23,810 nt of DNA from Oscillospiraceae bacterium (GCA_018110855.1 JAGBFZ010000323.1:1-23810), one strand, 5' to 3'; positions 6,448 through 14,744 are shown, counted from the first letter of the stretch. Numbers and translations are program-made. The notes: a model not told the origin generated them from the letters alone.

Positions 6448-7338
6448 ATGGAACTTACACAGCTGAAATATTTCTATGCTGCAGCAGAATGCGGAAATAT
6501 AACAAAGGCGGCGGAAAAACTGCATATCGCTCAGCCTGCGCTGACTCAGTCTATCCGCAGGCTTGAAAACGAGCTTGGAGTTAAGCTCTTCGTAAGACAG
6601 GGAAGAAGTATTGCTCTGAGCCGCTGCGGAGAGTATCTTTTCAAACAGCTTGGCGGCGTTCTGAAAACTCTTGACAGGGTTCCCTGTGAGCTGCTGAAAA
6701 TAGCTGAGCTTGAGGAAAAAACTATCAGGGTGAATATACTTGCAGCTTCTCTGCTGATAACGGAGCTTATCATTGAGTATAAGCGCCTTCATCCTGATAT
6801 TAAGTTCTTTCTTCATCAAAGTGCTGACGCCGATAACTGCGATTGTACTATCTCAGCAAATCTTTCGGGAAATCTGCCCATAGTGTCCAAAAGCAGCATT
6901 ATGAAAAGCTATTCCGAGGAAATAAAGCTGGCGGTCCCTGCGGATTCCGAGTATTCGCAGCTTTTCTCAATAAAGCTGTCAGATACAAAGGAAAACGGAT
7001 TTATCAGCCTGTCGGGGTCAAAGCCTTTTCATTCGATATGCGAGACTCTTTGCAGAATGGTCGGATTTACTCCCGATGTGGTTTTCGAGAGCGATTCGCC
7101 GTCTACGGTGAGGGGACTTATAGGCGCAGGGATGGGGGTAGGCTTCTGGCCTGCCTATACATGGGGGAGCATAAATTCGGACAATGTGGTGCTCCTGCCC
7201 ATTTCCTATCCCGACTGCCGCAGAGAGATAACTCTTATCTGTCACAATACCGAATCCTTGGCTGCCTGTGAGTTTTTTGAGTATCTTTGCACAAGGCTGG
7301 AGGAGATATCCGTCAAAGCGTCTGGAACGCAGCAATAA
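6448..7338 (+). CDS. LysR-family transcriptional regulator
   Basis: Typical LysR regulator of 296 aa. The N-terminal winged helix-turn-helix (about 1-60) has MELTQLKYFYAAAECGNITKAA followed by LHIAQPALTQSIRRLENELG, and a linker helix joins it to a periplasmic-binding-protein-like effector domain (about 90-290). It has its own full-consensus promoter, unusual for a family that is often weakly expressed and divergent from its target. Its coding start at 6448 has a modest GAAAGACGG site; the ATG at 6441 is out of frame. A hairpin terminator separates it from thiE, so any link to thiamine genes is conjecture. The thioesterase upstream lies on the same strand, not divergent. Confidence 0.92.
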   Translation: MELTQLKYFYAAAECGNITKAAEKLHIAQPALTQSIRRLENELGVKLFVRQGRSIALSRCGEYLFKQLGGVLKTLDRVPCELLKIAELEEKTIRVNILAASLLITELIIEYKRLHPDIKFFLHQSADADNCDCTISANLSGNLPIVSKSSIMKSYSEEIKLAVPADSEYSQLFSIKLSDTKENGFISLSGSKPFHSICETLCRMVGFTPDVVFESDSPSTVRGLIGAGMGVGFWPAYTWGSINSDNVVLLPISYPDCRREITLICHNTESLAACEFFEYLCTRLEEISVKASGTQQ

Positions 7339-7381
7339 TAATATGGCTCTGTTTGAGTTAGAGTACAAGAACAATAAAAGG

Positions 7382-7410
7382 CTTTGCAGGTATTCTGCAA
7401 GGTCTTTTTT
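7382..7410 (+). terminator. Terminator after lysR, just before thiE
   Basis: CTTTGCAG (7382-7389) pairs with CTGCAAGG (7395-7402), allowing one G-T pair, across a five-base loop, followed by TCTTTTTT. It ends 21 bases before the thiE start, too close for a separate downstream promoter, so it may act as a partial terminator or attenuator for thiED. Confidence 0.75.
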
Positions 7411-7431
7411 CCCATAAAGGAGACTTAATAT

Positions 7432-8070
7432 ATGAAATTAGATCTGACTGTATATGCGATCACCGACAGCTCATACAAGAAACTGTCACTCTGTGAGCAG
7501 ATAGAAGCGGCTATCTATGGCGGAGCTTCGGTCATACAGCTTCGGGAGAAGAATATTTCCGAGGAGGAATATATCCGAATAGCAAAGGATGCATTGTCTG
7601 TTACAAGGAAATACGGAGTTCCTCTGATAATAAACGATAATGTAAACGCAGCGCTCAGATCGGGGGCAGACGGGGTCCATCTGGGGCAGACGGATCTTGA
7701 TCCGTCAGAAGCAAGGAGGATACTTGGTGAAAATGCCATTATAGGTGTTACAGCAAAATCTGTAAGTCAGGCAAGGGAAGCAGAAGCAAAGGGAGCAGAT
7801 TATCTTGGCAGCGGTGCGATGTTTGTATCGCCCACAAAGCCCGATGCAAAAGCACTTTCCATGGCTGAGCTTTCGGATATCTGCAATGCTGTGAAAATAC
7901 CCGTTTGCGCCATCGGCGGTATAAATGAGGAAAATGCATTAATGCTCAAGGGGAGCGGGATAAAGGGCATTGCCGTTGTATCGGCTGTGTTTTCCAGCGA
8001 GACAACGGAAGGTATCACAGCTGCCGCAAAAAAGCTCAGAGCGGCTGCGGAGGAGATAATCAATGAATGA
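7432..8070 (+). CDS. thiE: Thiamine phosphate synthase
   Basis: Joins HMP-pyrophosphate and thiazole phosphate to form thiamine phosphate. This 212-aa TIM-barrel protein shows the family signatures QLREKN (33-38), NDNVNAALRSGADGVHLGQ (65-83), GVTAKS, the phosphate-binding GAMFVSPTKPDA and CAIGGIN. ATG at 7432 follows AAAGGAGA by about nine bases. It overlaps thiD by 8 bases, so the two are translated together. No TPP riboswitch is visible upstream; the only structure is the lysR terminator, so the source of its transcript is unclear. Thiazole and HMP synthesis genes and thiM are not in this window. Confidence 0.94.
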   Translation: MKLDLTVYAITDSSYKKLSLCEQIEAAIYGGASVIQLREKNISEEEYIRIAKDALSVTRKYGVPLIINDNVNAALRSGADGVHLGQTDLDPSEARRILGENAIIGVTAKSVSQAREAEAKGADYLGSGAMFVSPTKPDAKALSMAELSDICNAVKIPVCAIGGINEENALMLKGSGIKGIAVVSAVFSSETTEGITAAAKKLRAAAEEIINE

Positions 8071-8848
8071 CATTAAGAAAATTCTTACCTGTGCAGGCTC
8101 CGATCCCTGCGGCGGAGCAGGTATTCAGGCGGATATAAAAACCATTTCGGCTTTCGGTCATTTTGCCATGTCCGCAATTACCGCAATAACCGCTCAGAAT
8201 ACCATGGGCGTAAGCGGTGCCGAGGCTGTTTCACCCGAAATGATGAAGGCGCAGCTTGATTCGGTATTTACAGACATTTTTCCCGATTCTGTGAAAATAG
8301 GTATGCTTATGAACGGGAAAAATGCGGATATTATAGCAGAAAGACTGAATTATTATAATGCGAAAAATATCGTCTGCGACACGGTGATAATGTCTACAAG
8401 CGGCAGGCAGCTTATCGACGATGAGGGACTTGATATATTTATTAAAAAGCTTATGCCTTTTGCAGACGTGATTACTCCGAACATACCTGAAGCGGAAAGA
8501 CTTTGCGGAATGAAGATAAATTTACCCGAGGATATGGAAAAGGCGGCAAGACTTCTTTCGGGCATGACAAAAGGGGCAGTGCTGATAAAGGGCGGTCATC
8601 TTGAGGGAGAGGCACTTGATATTCTTCTTTGTGAGGGAAAGCTTTACAATATGACATCTCCGAGGATAGATAATCCGAACACCCACGGAACAGGATGCAC
8701 TCTTTCGTCTGCAATTGCCTGCGGACTCGCAGAGGGCAGAACTGTCCCCGAGGCTGCGGAAAGGGCGAAAAAGTATATTACAAAAGTGATATCTGCAGGA
8801 CTTGCTATGGGACATGGAAACGGTCCTATGTGGCATTTTGCACAGTAA
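8063..8848 (+). CDS. thiD: Hydroxymethylpyrimidine/phosphomethylpyrimidine kinase
   Basis: Phosphorylates HMP and HMP-phosphate to supply ThiE with HMP-pyrophosphate. This 261-aa ribokinase-fold protein shows the N-terminal AGSDPCGGAGIQADIKT (11-27), KGGH at 176-179, and the anion-hole/catalytic motif THGTGCTLSSAIA with C212. The ATG lies inside the end of thiE, with GGAGGAG as the ribosome site. The pair suffices for the last salvage steps if thiazole phosphate is supplied from elsewhere. No clear terminator follows before the MFS gene 94 bp downstream. Confidence 0.95.
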   Translation: MNDIKKILTCAGSDPCGGAGIQADIKTISAFGHFAMSAITAITAQNTMGVSGAEAVSPEMMKAQLDSVFTDIFPDSVKIGMLMNGKNADIIAERLNYYNAKNIVCDTVIMSTSGRQLIDDEGLDIFIKKLMPFADVITPNIPEAERLCGMKINLPEDMEKAARLLSGMTKGAVLIKGGHLEGEALDILLCEGKLYNMTSPRIDNPNTHGTGCTLSSAIACGLAEGRTVPEAAERAKKYITKVISAGLAMGHGNGPMWHFAQ

Positions 8849-8942
8849 ATTCTATTGGTTTTATATTAATTTCCGATTTTTCCCTGTAAATGAAATGAAA
8901 TTATCTGTTGGATTGTTTTAAATATAAAGCCATTGAGAGGAA

Positions 8943-9998
8943 GTGGGGAAAATAGAACGAAAAGCAATGACTGCGGTTTATTCTATCGCTCATTTTTTTG
9001 TGGATATGTCCTGTGCTTTTTTAATGCTCCGATATGCTTATGCAGGCAGCGGAGAGAATATCCTGCTGTATAATTTCTGCGCATTTGCTCTTCAGATGCC
9101 GATTGGGATAATCCTTGACAGATTCGGCTGGGGACACAGAGCGGCATCGGTTGGCTGCGGACTGATATTTGCTTCGTATTTTTTGGCGTTTTCCGAAATG
9201 AATATGCCCGCTGCAATAATTGCAGGATTGGGAAATGCTCTTTTCCATGCGGGGGGCGGGGTGTATGTCTTTGACAGCTTTGATGATTCGGGAGCCTTGG
9301 GAGTGTTTGTTTCTCCGGGTGCAATAGGTCTGTATATCGGAACGGTATTGGGCAGCGGAAATAATGCTTCATGCATATTTCCCATGCTTACAATGCTTGC
9401 TTTTTCGGTTTTTATATGGGCAGCTCCATACATATTCCGCTGTTCTGACAAAAAGGGAGAAGCGGCGGCTGATTTTATGTCGGTAAAGCTCTCACCTACT
9501 CTCTGCGGAGCGGCGATACTGTTCTTTTCTGTTGTCGTAATAAGGAGCTTCGGCGGTTTTGCACTGTCGTTTCCGTGGAAGATATCAGCAGGAGCGGCAT
9601 TTGCGGCGGTGCTTTGCACAGCGGGAGGAAAGGCTCTTGGGGGATTCGTATCCGACTGTATGGGAAAGGAAAGGACTGCGGCTGTTTCCATGAGCTTGGC
9701 GGCTTTGCTGTATCTTTTTTCGGACAATTTTATATGCGGACTTGGTGCTATTCTTTTATTTAATATGTCAATGCCCATCACCCTCAGAGCTGCGGCGGAT
9801 ATTTTCAGAGGCGGCAGGGGATTTTCCTTCGGACTGCTGACATTTGCTCTGTTTATCGGCTATGTTCCGAGCTTTACCGAAAGGGGCGGACTGAATATTG
9901 GAAAAGGAATGATGTGCGTGCTGTGCATTGTTTCAGCGGCTATGCTTCTTGCAGGATTTATGCTTCCAAGGCGGGTGAAATGCTCTGATGACTGCTGA
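8943..9998 (+). CDS. MFS-like multi-pass permease
   Basis: Very hydrophobic protein of 351 aa with about ten to eleven predicted membrane segments and MFS style: an N-terminal half ending in a charged cytoplasmic loop near residue 155 (FRCSDKKGEA), then a second half. The loop IGIILDRFGWGHRAA (about 54-68) resembles the MFS motif-A loop, and GGFVSDCMGKERTAA (about 236-250) is its counterpart in the second half. It is shorter than a standard 12-TM MFS protein (about 400 aa). GTG 8943 sits only 2-3 bases after GAGAGG, so the site is tight; ATG 8967 is an alternative with no site. It overlaps the next gene by 11 bases. Substrate unknown. Confidence 0.75.
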   Translation: MGKIERKAMTAVYSIAHFFVDMSCAFLMLRYAYAGSGENILLYNFCAFALQMPIGIILDRFGWGHRAASVGCGLIFASYFLAFSEMNMPAAIIAGLGNALFHAGGGVYVFDSFDDSGALGVFVSPGAIGLYIGTVLGSGNNASCIFPMLTMLAFSVFIWAAPYIFRCSDKKGEAAADFMSVKLSPTLCGAAILFFSVVVIRSFGGFALSFPWKISAGAAFAAVLCTAGGKALGGFVSDCMGKERTAAVSMSLAALLYLFSDNFICGLGAILLFNMSMPITLRAAADIFRGGRGFSFGLLTFALFIGYVPSFTERGGLNIGKGMMCVLCIVSAAMLLAGFMLPRRVKCSDDC

Positions 9999-10341
9999 TA
10001 TCCTGATGGCTATGGGAATGGCGCTGCTGCTGACGATACTGCTTGAGGGCTTGTTCGGTGCATTATGGGGCGTCAGGGGAGGCAGAAATTATATTATTAT
10101 GCTCCTTGCAAACATACTGACAAATCCTCTGGTGAATGTTATCCACAGCTTTTGCGCTTATGAGCTGAGGATGGGAAAGCTGCCTATGCTTTTTATAACC
10201 ATTTTCCTTGAAATGGCTGCTGTAATAGCCGAATGGGTCGTCTATAAAAGCAGAACGGATATCAAAAAGCCGTTTCTGTTCTCATTATCCGCAAACGCCT
10301 TTTCCTTTCTATGCGGAATTTTTCTGAATATTTTGATATGA
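9988..10341 (+). CDS. Small four-TM membrane protein of unknown function
   Basis: A 117-aa protein with four membrane segments at about 4-24, 34-55, 66-85 and 95-115, separated by short charged loops (WGVRGGRN, ELRMGK, YKSRTDIKK). I do not recognise a family. The ATG lies within the end of the MFS-like gene (11-base overlap), and the next gene begins 11 bases downstream, so all three are one operon. The tight coupling suggests a partner role for the permease or the anchored SH3-like protein, but this is inference. Confidence 0.75.
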   Translation: MTADILMAMGMALLLTILLEGLFGALWGVRGGRNYIIMLLANILTNPLVNVIHSFCAYELRMGKLPMLFITIFLEMAAVIAEWVVYKSRTDIKKPFLFSLSANAFSFLCGIFLNILI

Positions 10342-10351
10342 GGGTGATGAC

Positions 10352-11230
10352 ATGAAAAAATTTTTATGCATGATTCTTGTTCTGGCTGCAATGCTTGCTT
10401 TTTCGGGTGAAAGAGTTCATGCCGACGCAGTTGCAGAGCCGTCCAATCAGTTTTACTATGATAATCCTTCGGAATGCGATTTCATCCAATGGAGACCCTT
10501 TGAGGTCAAGGAGGAATGCGAGCTGTTTGAAAGTCCTCTTGACAAAAAGTCAAACGGCAGTATCAAGGCAGGGGAGAACGTTCAGGTGGGATTTACCTAT
10601 ACCGATAGTAAGGGCGTTGTATGGGGCTGCTGCTCTTTCTTCGATTATCGTGACGCAGACGGCAGAAAAGACGGCTGGGTGCAGATGGACAAGCTTGAGG
10701 AAATATACAGCGTGTTCACATTTCTTGATGAGCATGAGTCGGAAATGAGAGATTACAACGGCGAGCTTGACGATTATATTCCCAAAGACAGAGTGATATT
10801 ATGGGAATATCCGTTCAGCGATTCCTATCATGCATTTGATGCGGATAAATGGTATACAAAGGATAATTATCCATATAAGACGTATGATGTCGGAGACAAA
10901 TGCTGGACTGATGAAAACGGCAATGTGTGGATATACAGTTACAGATTTATCTGGCAGGGAGGCGGCAGATGCGACAACTGCTGGATATATCTTCCCGCTC
11001 CCGAAACAGATGTTATTCTGGGCATAAAGGGTACGGACATCTCCTCGGAATACGGAACGGCAGTCTCGGGACAGCTTATCTCCGATGAGGATACCGAGGC
11101 GGCATATAATGCGGCTGTAAGCTCGCTGGATTCGGGAAGAAAAAGATCATATATCCTGCCCCTGTGTCTTTCGGCAGCAGCTGTTATTCTGTCGGGAGTG
11201 ATGATAAAGCTATTAAAAAAGGAAAACTGA
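10352..11230 (+). CDS. Secreted, membrane-anchored protein with two SH3-like repeats
   Basis: A 292-aa exported protein. The signal peptide (1-24, cleavage likely after HA in RVHA) is followed by an external region with two SH3-like units at about 48-120 and about 145-222. Each unit has an early hydrophobic-aromatic strand, a turn with Gly-Asp or Ala-Gly, a VWG/VWIY core, and a C-terminal WVQ/WIYLP strand. Four cysteines in the second unit (GDKC, GRCDNC) may form disulfides. A C-terminal transmembrane helix (about 269-287) ends in a KKEN tail. This is a surface-tethered, possibly wall-binding protein. ATG 10352 follows a GAGGGTGA site. A terminator follows. Confidence 0.8.
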   Translation: MKKFLCMILVLAAMLAFSGERVHADAVAEPSNQFYYDNPSECDFIQWRPFEVKEECELFESPLDKKSNGSIKAGENVQVGFTYTDSKGVVWGCCSFFDYRDADGRKDGWVQMDKLEEIYSVFTFLDEHESEMRDYNGELDDYIPKDRVILWEYPFSDSYHAFDADKWYTKDNYPYKTYDVGDKCWTDENGNVWIYSYRFIWQGGGRCDNCWIYLPAPETDVILGIKGTDISSEYGTAVSGQLISDEDTEAAYNAAVSSLDSGRKRSYILPLCLSAAAVILSGVMIKLLKKEN

Positions 11231-11237
11231 TTATTTT

Positions 11238-11274
11238 GCGAAGAGGTCAATGGTTCATTGGCTTCTTCGCTTTT
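11238..11274 (+). terminator. Terminator of the membrane module
   Basis: GCGAAGA (11238-11244) pairs with TCTTCGC (11264-11270), and the inner GGTCAAT pairs with ATTGGCT with G-T pairs, giving a stem of about 14 bp and a TTTT tail. Confidence 0.85.
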
Positions 11275-11312
11275 CTATTAAAAGAATTTTTTAAGAAAAT
11301 TTCAAAAAACAG

Positions 11313-11341
11313 TAGAAATTTCTGAAAGAATGTGATATAAT
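11313..11341 (+). promoter_or_regulatory. Extended -10 promoter of the sirtuin-nadC operon
   Basis: TGATATAAT (11333-11341) has TAGAAA (11313-11318) 17 bp upstream of the hexamer. This is the same -35 and -10 with the same spacing as the kdp-like promoter at 1979-2007. The leader to ATG 11381 is about 32 bases. Confidence 0.7.
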
Positions 11342-11380
11342 TATCGTATATAGCTCCGCGCGCAGAAAGGATTGATTAAA

Positions 11381-12112
11381 ATGGCAGTTACGGAAAACAC
11401 CATTCGCCTCAAGGAGTGGATAGACAGCTCTGATAATATCGTTTTTTTCGGAGGAGCAGGTGTTTCCACTGAAAGCGGTATTCCCGATTTCCGAAGCGTG
11501 GACGGTCTTTATAATATGAAATATAAGTACCCTCCCGAGACTATTCTCAGTCACAGCTTTTTCTGCAATCATATAAGCGAATTTTACGAATTTTATAAGG
11601 ATAAGATGCTGTATCTGGACGCTAAGCCCAACAAGGCTCATCTTGCTCTTGCCGAGCTTGAACGCAGAGGAAAGCTAAAGGCTGTTGTCACTCAGAATAT
11701 TGACGGTCTTCATCAGGCTGCGGGCAGCAGAACGGTCTATGAGCTTCACGGCTCTGTTCACAGGAATTACTGCGTCCGCTGCGGTGCGCTACATGACGCT
11801 CAGTATATGAAGGATTCGCCGTATATTCCTCAGTGCTCAAAGTGTGAGGGGCTTTTAAAGCCCGATGTGGTGCTGTATCAGGAGGGGCTTGATCAGAAAA
11901 CGGTTAACGCCGCAATCGAGGCTATCGAGAACTGCGATATCCTTATTATCGGAGGAACGTCCCTGTCGGTTTATCCTGCCAGCGGACTTATCGAGTATTA
12001 TCACGGAGACAAGCTTGTGCTTATCAATAAAAGCGAGACGCAGTATGACGAAAGAGCCGATCTGCTTATTTCGGAAAGTATCGGCGAAACTCTTGATTAC
12101 TGCGTTAACTGA
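11381..12112 (+). CDS. NAD-dependent protein deacylase (sirtuin, Sir2 family)
   Basis: Removes acyl groups from protein lysines using NAD, giving nicotinamide and O-acyl-ADP-ribose. This 243-aa protein shows the NAD loop GGAGVSTESGIPDFR (24-38), QNID (105-108), catalytic H123 (ELHGSV), the zinc-binding cysteines C131, C134, C152 and C155, and GGTSLSVYPA (191-200). The usual FGExLP-type loop reads KPDVVLYQEGLD, as in several Clostridia sirtuins. The start is ATG 11381, nine bases after GAAAGGA; the upstream TTG 11372 lies next to that site and is unlikely. The next gene, nadC, begins 26 bases downstream, which suggests linked NAD use and supply. Confidence 0.94.
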   Translation: MAVTENTIRLKEWIDSSDNIVFFGGAGVSTESGIPDFRSVDGLYNMKYKYPPETILSHSFFCNHISEFYEFYKDKMLYLDAKPNKAHLALAELERRGKLKAVVTQNIDGLHQAAGSRTVYELHGSVHRNYCVRCGALHDAQYMKDSPYIPQCSKCEGLLKPDVVLYQEGLDQKTVNAAIEAIENCDILIIGGTSLSVYPASGLIEYYHGDKLVLINKSETQYDERADLLISESIGETLDYCVN

Positions 12113-12138
12113 GTTTATCTGAAAGGAAAGATCATATT

Positions 12139-12978
12139 ATGCTGTTACCCGATTTTTATGTGGATGATGTTATTAAAAGGGCATTGTCGGAGGATATAAA
12201 TTACATAGACTTAGCTACCGATCTGCTTATCCCCGAGGAGGAGATATCCACCGCCGAATTTGTTTCAAAGGCGGAGGGTGTTCTTGCAGGCATTGAATGC
12301 GCTCTAAGAACGTTTACTTTTATTGACAGCACCGTTAAATGCGAGATATTTATTCATGACGGTGAAAAGGTCAATAAGGGCGATGTTATCGCAAGAGTGC
12401 AGGGAAAGACCCGTTCAATACTCAAGGCTGAGAGGACATCTCTCAATATTTTGCAGCATATGTCGGGCGTTGCCACCGCAACAAACAAGCTGGTTGAAGC
12501 CTGCGCAGGCACTAAGGCTTCTATTGTGGATACAAGAAAAACACTCCCGGGACTGCGCGCACTTGAGAAATATGCAGTTACCGCAGGCGGAGGAAGAAAT
12601 CACCGCTATAATCTTTCCGATGCTGCTATGCTGAAGGATAATCACATTGACGCTTACGGATCCATAACAGGCGCAGTTTCTGCTCTGAAGCAGAAGATAG
12701 GTCATATGGCAAAGATAGAGGTTGAGGTCAGAAATAAGGAAGAGTTAAAAGAAGCTCTCGGCTGCAATGTTGACGTTATCATGCTTGATAACATGACTCC
12801 CGAGGAAATGGCCGAGTGCGTAAAGATAGCTGACGGAAAGGCAGTTCTTGAGGCTTCGGGAAATATCAGCATCGACACCGTTGCCGCTGTTGCAAAAACG
12901 GGCGTTGATATTATTTCGGTCGGAGCAATAACCCATTCGGTAAAGGCGTTTGATATTTCGCTGAAAATAAGAAAATAA
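12139..12978 (+). CDS. nadC: Quinolinate phosphoribosyltransferase (decarboxylating)
   Basis: Converts quinolinate and PRPP to nicotinate mononucleotide, CO2 and pyrophosphate in de novo NAD synthesis. At 279 aa it is a normal length. Substrate-binding residues are visible: TRKTLPGLRALEKYAV (132-147) with R133-K134, GGGRNHRYNLSD (150-161) with H155-R156, and MLKDNHI with K166. ATG at 12139 follows AAAGGAAAG. nadA and nadB, which normally supply quinolinate and often share an operon with nadC, are absent here, so quinolinate synthesis must be encoded elsewhere or quinolinate is imported. Confidence 0.95.
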   Translation: MLLPDFYVDDVIKRALSEDINYIDLATDLLIPEEEISTAEFVSKAEGVLAGIECALRTFTFIDSTVKCEIFIHDGEKVNKGDVIARVQGKTRSILKAERTSLNILQHMSGVATATNKLVEACAGTKASIVDTRKTLPGLRALEKYAVTAGGGRNHRYNLSDAAMLKDNHIDAYGSITGAVSALKQKIGHMAKIEVEVRNKEELKEALGCNVDVIMLDNMTPEEMAECVKIADGKAVLEASGNISIDTVAAVAKTGVDIISVGAITHSVKAFDISLKIRK

Positions 12979-12996
12979 AAAGAGAGAAGAATAAAA

Positions 12997-13605
12997 TTGA
13001 AAAGCCTGACATTTGTCTATGCAGTGCATGGCAATATTTACATCAACCTAACAAACCGCTGTCCATGCAGCTGTACCTTCTGTATCCGTCAGAACGGAGA
13101 CGGAGCATACGGCAGCGACAGCCTTTGGCTTGAAAGAGAGCCGACCTGTGAGGAAGTTCTTGCCGAATTTGAAAGGTTCGATATGACGAAGATAGGGGAA
13201 ATAGTCTTCTGCGGCTACGGCGAGCCGATGGAAAGAGCAGATGATGTTTCTTATATCGGTAAAGCGCTTAAAAAACGTTTTCCCGAGATCCCCATAAGGC
13301 TCAATACCAACGGTCTTGGCGATAAGATAAACGGCAGACCCACTGCAGCGCTGCTCAAAGGCGCTGTGGATATTGTTTCAATAAGTCTTAATTCGGGAAA
13401 TCGTGAGGATTACAACAAGGTCACACGTCCCAAATGGGAGGACAGCTTTGAAGCAATGCTGAGCTTTGCCGAGGAGTGCAAAAGGTTCATTCCAAAGGTG
13501 ATGTTCACTGTTGTTGACGTTATTTCCGAAAGGGAAATAAACGAGAGCAAAGCAATTTCCGAGAAAATGGGTATTCCCCTCAGAATACGAAAATACGATA
13601 CTTAA
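12997..13605 (+). CDS. Radical SAM protein, TatD-linked type
   Basis: A 202-aa radical SAM enzyme. The [4Fe-4S] motif C-x3-C-x2-C is at C22, C26 and C29 (NRCPCSCTFCIRQ), with the GGE-like SAM strand FCGYGEP (71-77), an RLNTNGLGD strand and the VSISLNSGNREDYNKVTRP strand. The size and the NLTNRC...FCIRQ region match the TatD-family-linked radical SAM group (TIGR04038) as I know it. That group normally sits next to tatD; here no tatD is present and it follows nadC by 18 bases. It starts at TTG 12997 after a weak AGAGAGAAG site; no better start exists. The substrate is unknown. Confidence 0.85.
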   Translation: MKSLTFVYAVHGNIYINLTNRCPCSCTFCIRQNGDGAYGSDSLWLEREPTCEEVLAEFERFDMTKIGEIVFCGYGEPMERADDVSYIGKALKKRFPEIPIRLNTNGLGDKINGRPTAALLKGAVDIVSISLNSGNREDYNKVTRPKWEDSFEAMLSFAEECKRFIPKVMFTVVDVISEREINESKAISEKMGIPLRIRKYDT

Positions 13606-13620
13606 AAAGGAGATTTTATC

Positions 13621-14628
13621 ATGGAGCTTTATGCAAGAAAAGCGATTCATAAGGGCGCAGAGGTGGTTGAGCTGGCAGCAGGAGGATATTACGCAATTGT
13701 TGCTCACGGTCTCGGATCAAATGTCCTTCGTTTCAGGGACAACAAAAGGGGAATGGAGATATTCCGCTATAACGGCAGTGTTTCAATGGGCGAGATAATG
13801 AACGCTCCCGAAATATGGGGTCTGCCGACTCTTTATCTTCCCAACCGCTTTGAAAGCGGACTTTTGCGTACTTCCGACGCACTTTACCGTTTCCCCGTAA
13901 ATGAGGAGCGCTTCGGAAATCACCTTCATGGCTTTATTCAGAAAAGAGCTTACACTGTCAAGGATATGGCTGTTAAGGGCAAGACCGCTTATGTTGTAAA
14001 CGAATATGTTTATGATGAGAAGGACTTTTTCTACAGCTGTTTCCCTGTTAAATTCACCGTTCAGATAAAGATAGAGCTTTCCGACAAGGGGCTTACACAT
14101 ACAGTTACCCTTAAAAATCAGTCGGATAAGATGATGCCTGTTTCTGTTGCAACTCACACCACCATCAACGCACCCTTTGTTGACGGTGGAGTTCAGGAAA
14201 ATATCAGGCTTCAGGTGCCTGCGGAGGAGCATATCCTCTTTAATAAATCCAAGTGGCTTCCCACAGGAAAGAGAGCAAAGCTTTCCGATTATGACAAGCA
14301 GTATGTTTCGGGAACCTGCCCTGTATTAAAGGATATCTGCAACGATATGTATTCGGGAGGATCGCTGACGCTTGACGGCAAGCCATTCCACGGCACGATA
14401 ATGACCGATACCGACAGCGGAAAGAAGATATGCAACGAGGTGGACGAAAAATACAAATTCTGGATAATCTGGAATCACAATGGATTTATGAACTATTTCT
14501 GCCCCGAGCCAATGACTGCACAGGTAAATGCTCCCAATCTTGATATGCCTGCAGAGCTGAGCGGCTATGAGGAACTTGCTCCCGGGGAAACTTATTCTGC
14601 GACACAAAGATTTTTTACAATGGGATAA
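13621..14628 (+). CDS. Aldose 1-epimerase family protein
   Basis: Beta-sandwich protein of 335 aa resembling galactose mutarotase and related proteins. Typical features are YLPNRFESG (about 72-80), NHLHGFI (100-106) with a candidate catalytic His at 103, and SVATHTTIN (about 172-180) with the second His. Near the C-terminus are WNHNGFMNYFCPEPMT and a late Glu. It is about as long as GalM-like proteins. ATG 13621 follows AAAGGAGAT, 15 bases after the radical SAM gene, so it ends the sirtuin-nadC operon. A sugar metabolism role in an NAD operon is not obvious. Confidence 0.85.
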   Translation: MELYARKAIHKGAEVVELAAGGYYAIVAHGLGSNVLRFRDNKRGMEIFRYNGSVSMGEIMNAPEIWGLPTLYLPNRFESGLLRTSDALYRFPVNEERFGNHLHGFIQKRAYTVKDMAVKGKTAYVVNEYVYDEKDFFYSCFPVKFTVQIKIELSDKGLTHTVTLKNQSDKMMPVSVATHTTINAPFVDGGVQENIRLQVPAEEHILFNKSKWLPTGKRAKLSDYDKQYVSGTCPVLKDICNDMYSGGSLTLDGKPFHGTIMTDTDSGKKICNEVDEKYKFWIIWNHNGFMNYFCPEPMTAQVNAPNLDMPAELSGYEELAPGETYSATQRFFTMG

Positions 14629-14656
14629 TGCACTGTAATAGATAATTTAATAAATT

Positions 14657-14700
14657 CTGCTGTATAATTAATATATGTGTGATTATACAGCAGTTTTATT
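14657..14700 (+). terminator. Terminator of the sirtuin-nadC operon
   Basis: CTGCTGTATAAT (14657-14668) and ATTATACAGCAG (14682-14693) form a perfect 12-bp stem with a 13-base loop, followed by TTTTATT. An ORF extension from a GTG inside this hairpin is not taken as the next gene's start. Confidence 0.85.
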
Positions 14701-14744
14701 ATGTCCTGTTATTGTACGGGATAATTATGGAAAGGTGCAGATCA

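Noticed and set aside
7339..7431. TPP riboswitch upstream of thiE
   Set aside because: The 93-bp spacer is too short and lacks the conserved THI-box CTGAGA and downstream ACCTGA elements.
8849..8942. Separate promoter for the MFS-like gene
   Set aside because: TATAAA near 8923 has no acceptable -35; the gene may be read through from thiED, so no call was made.
14679..14744. GTG start 22 codons upstream of the zinc-ribbon protein
   Set aside because: It lies inside a terminator hairpin and adds a non-family hydrophobic stretch; ATG 14745 has a proper ribosome site.
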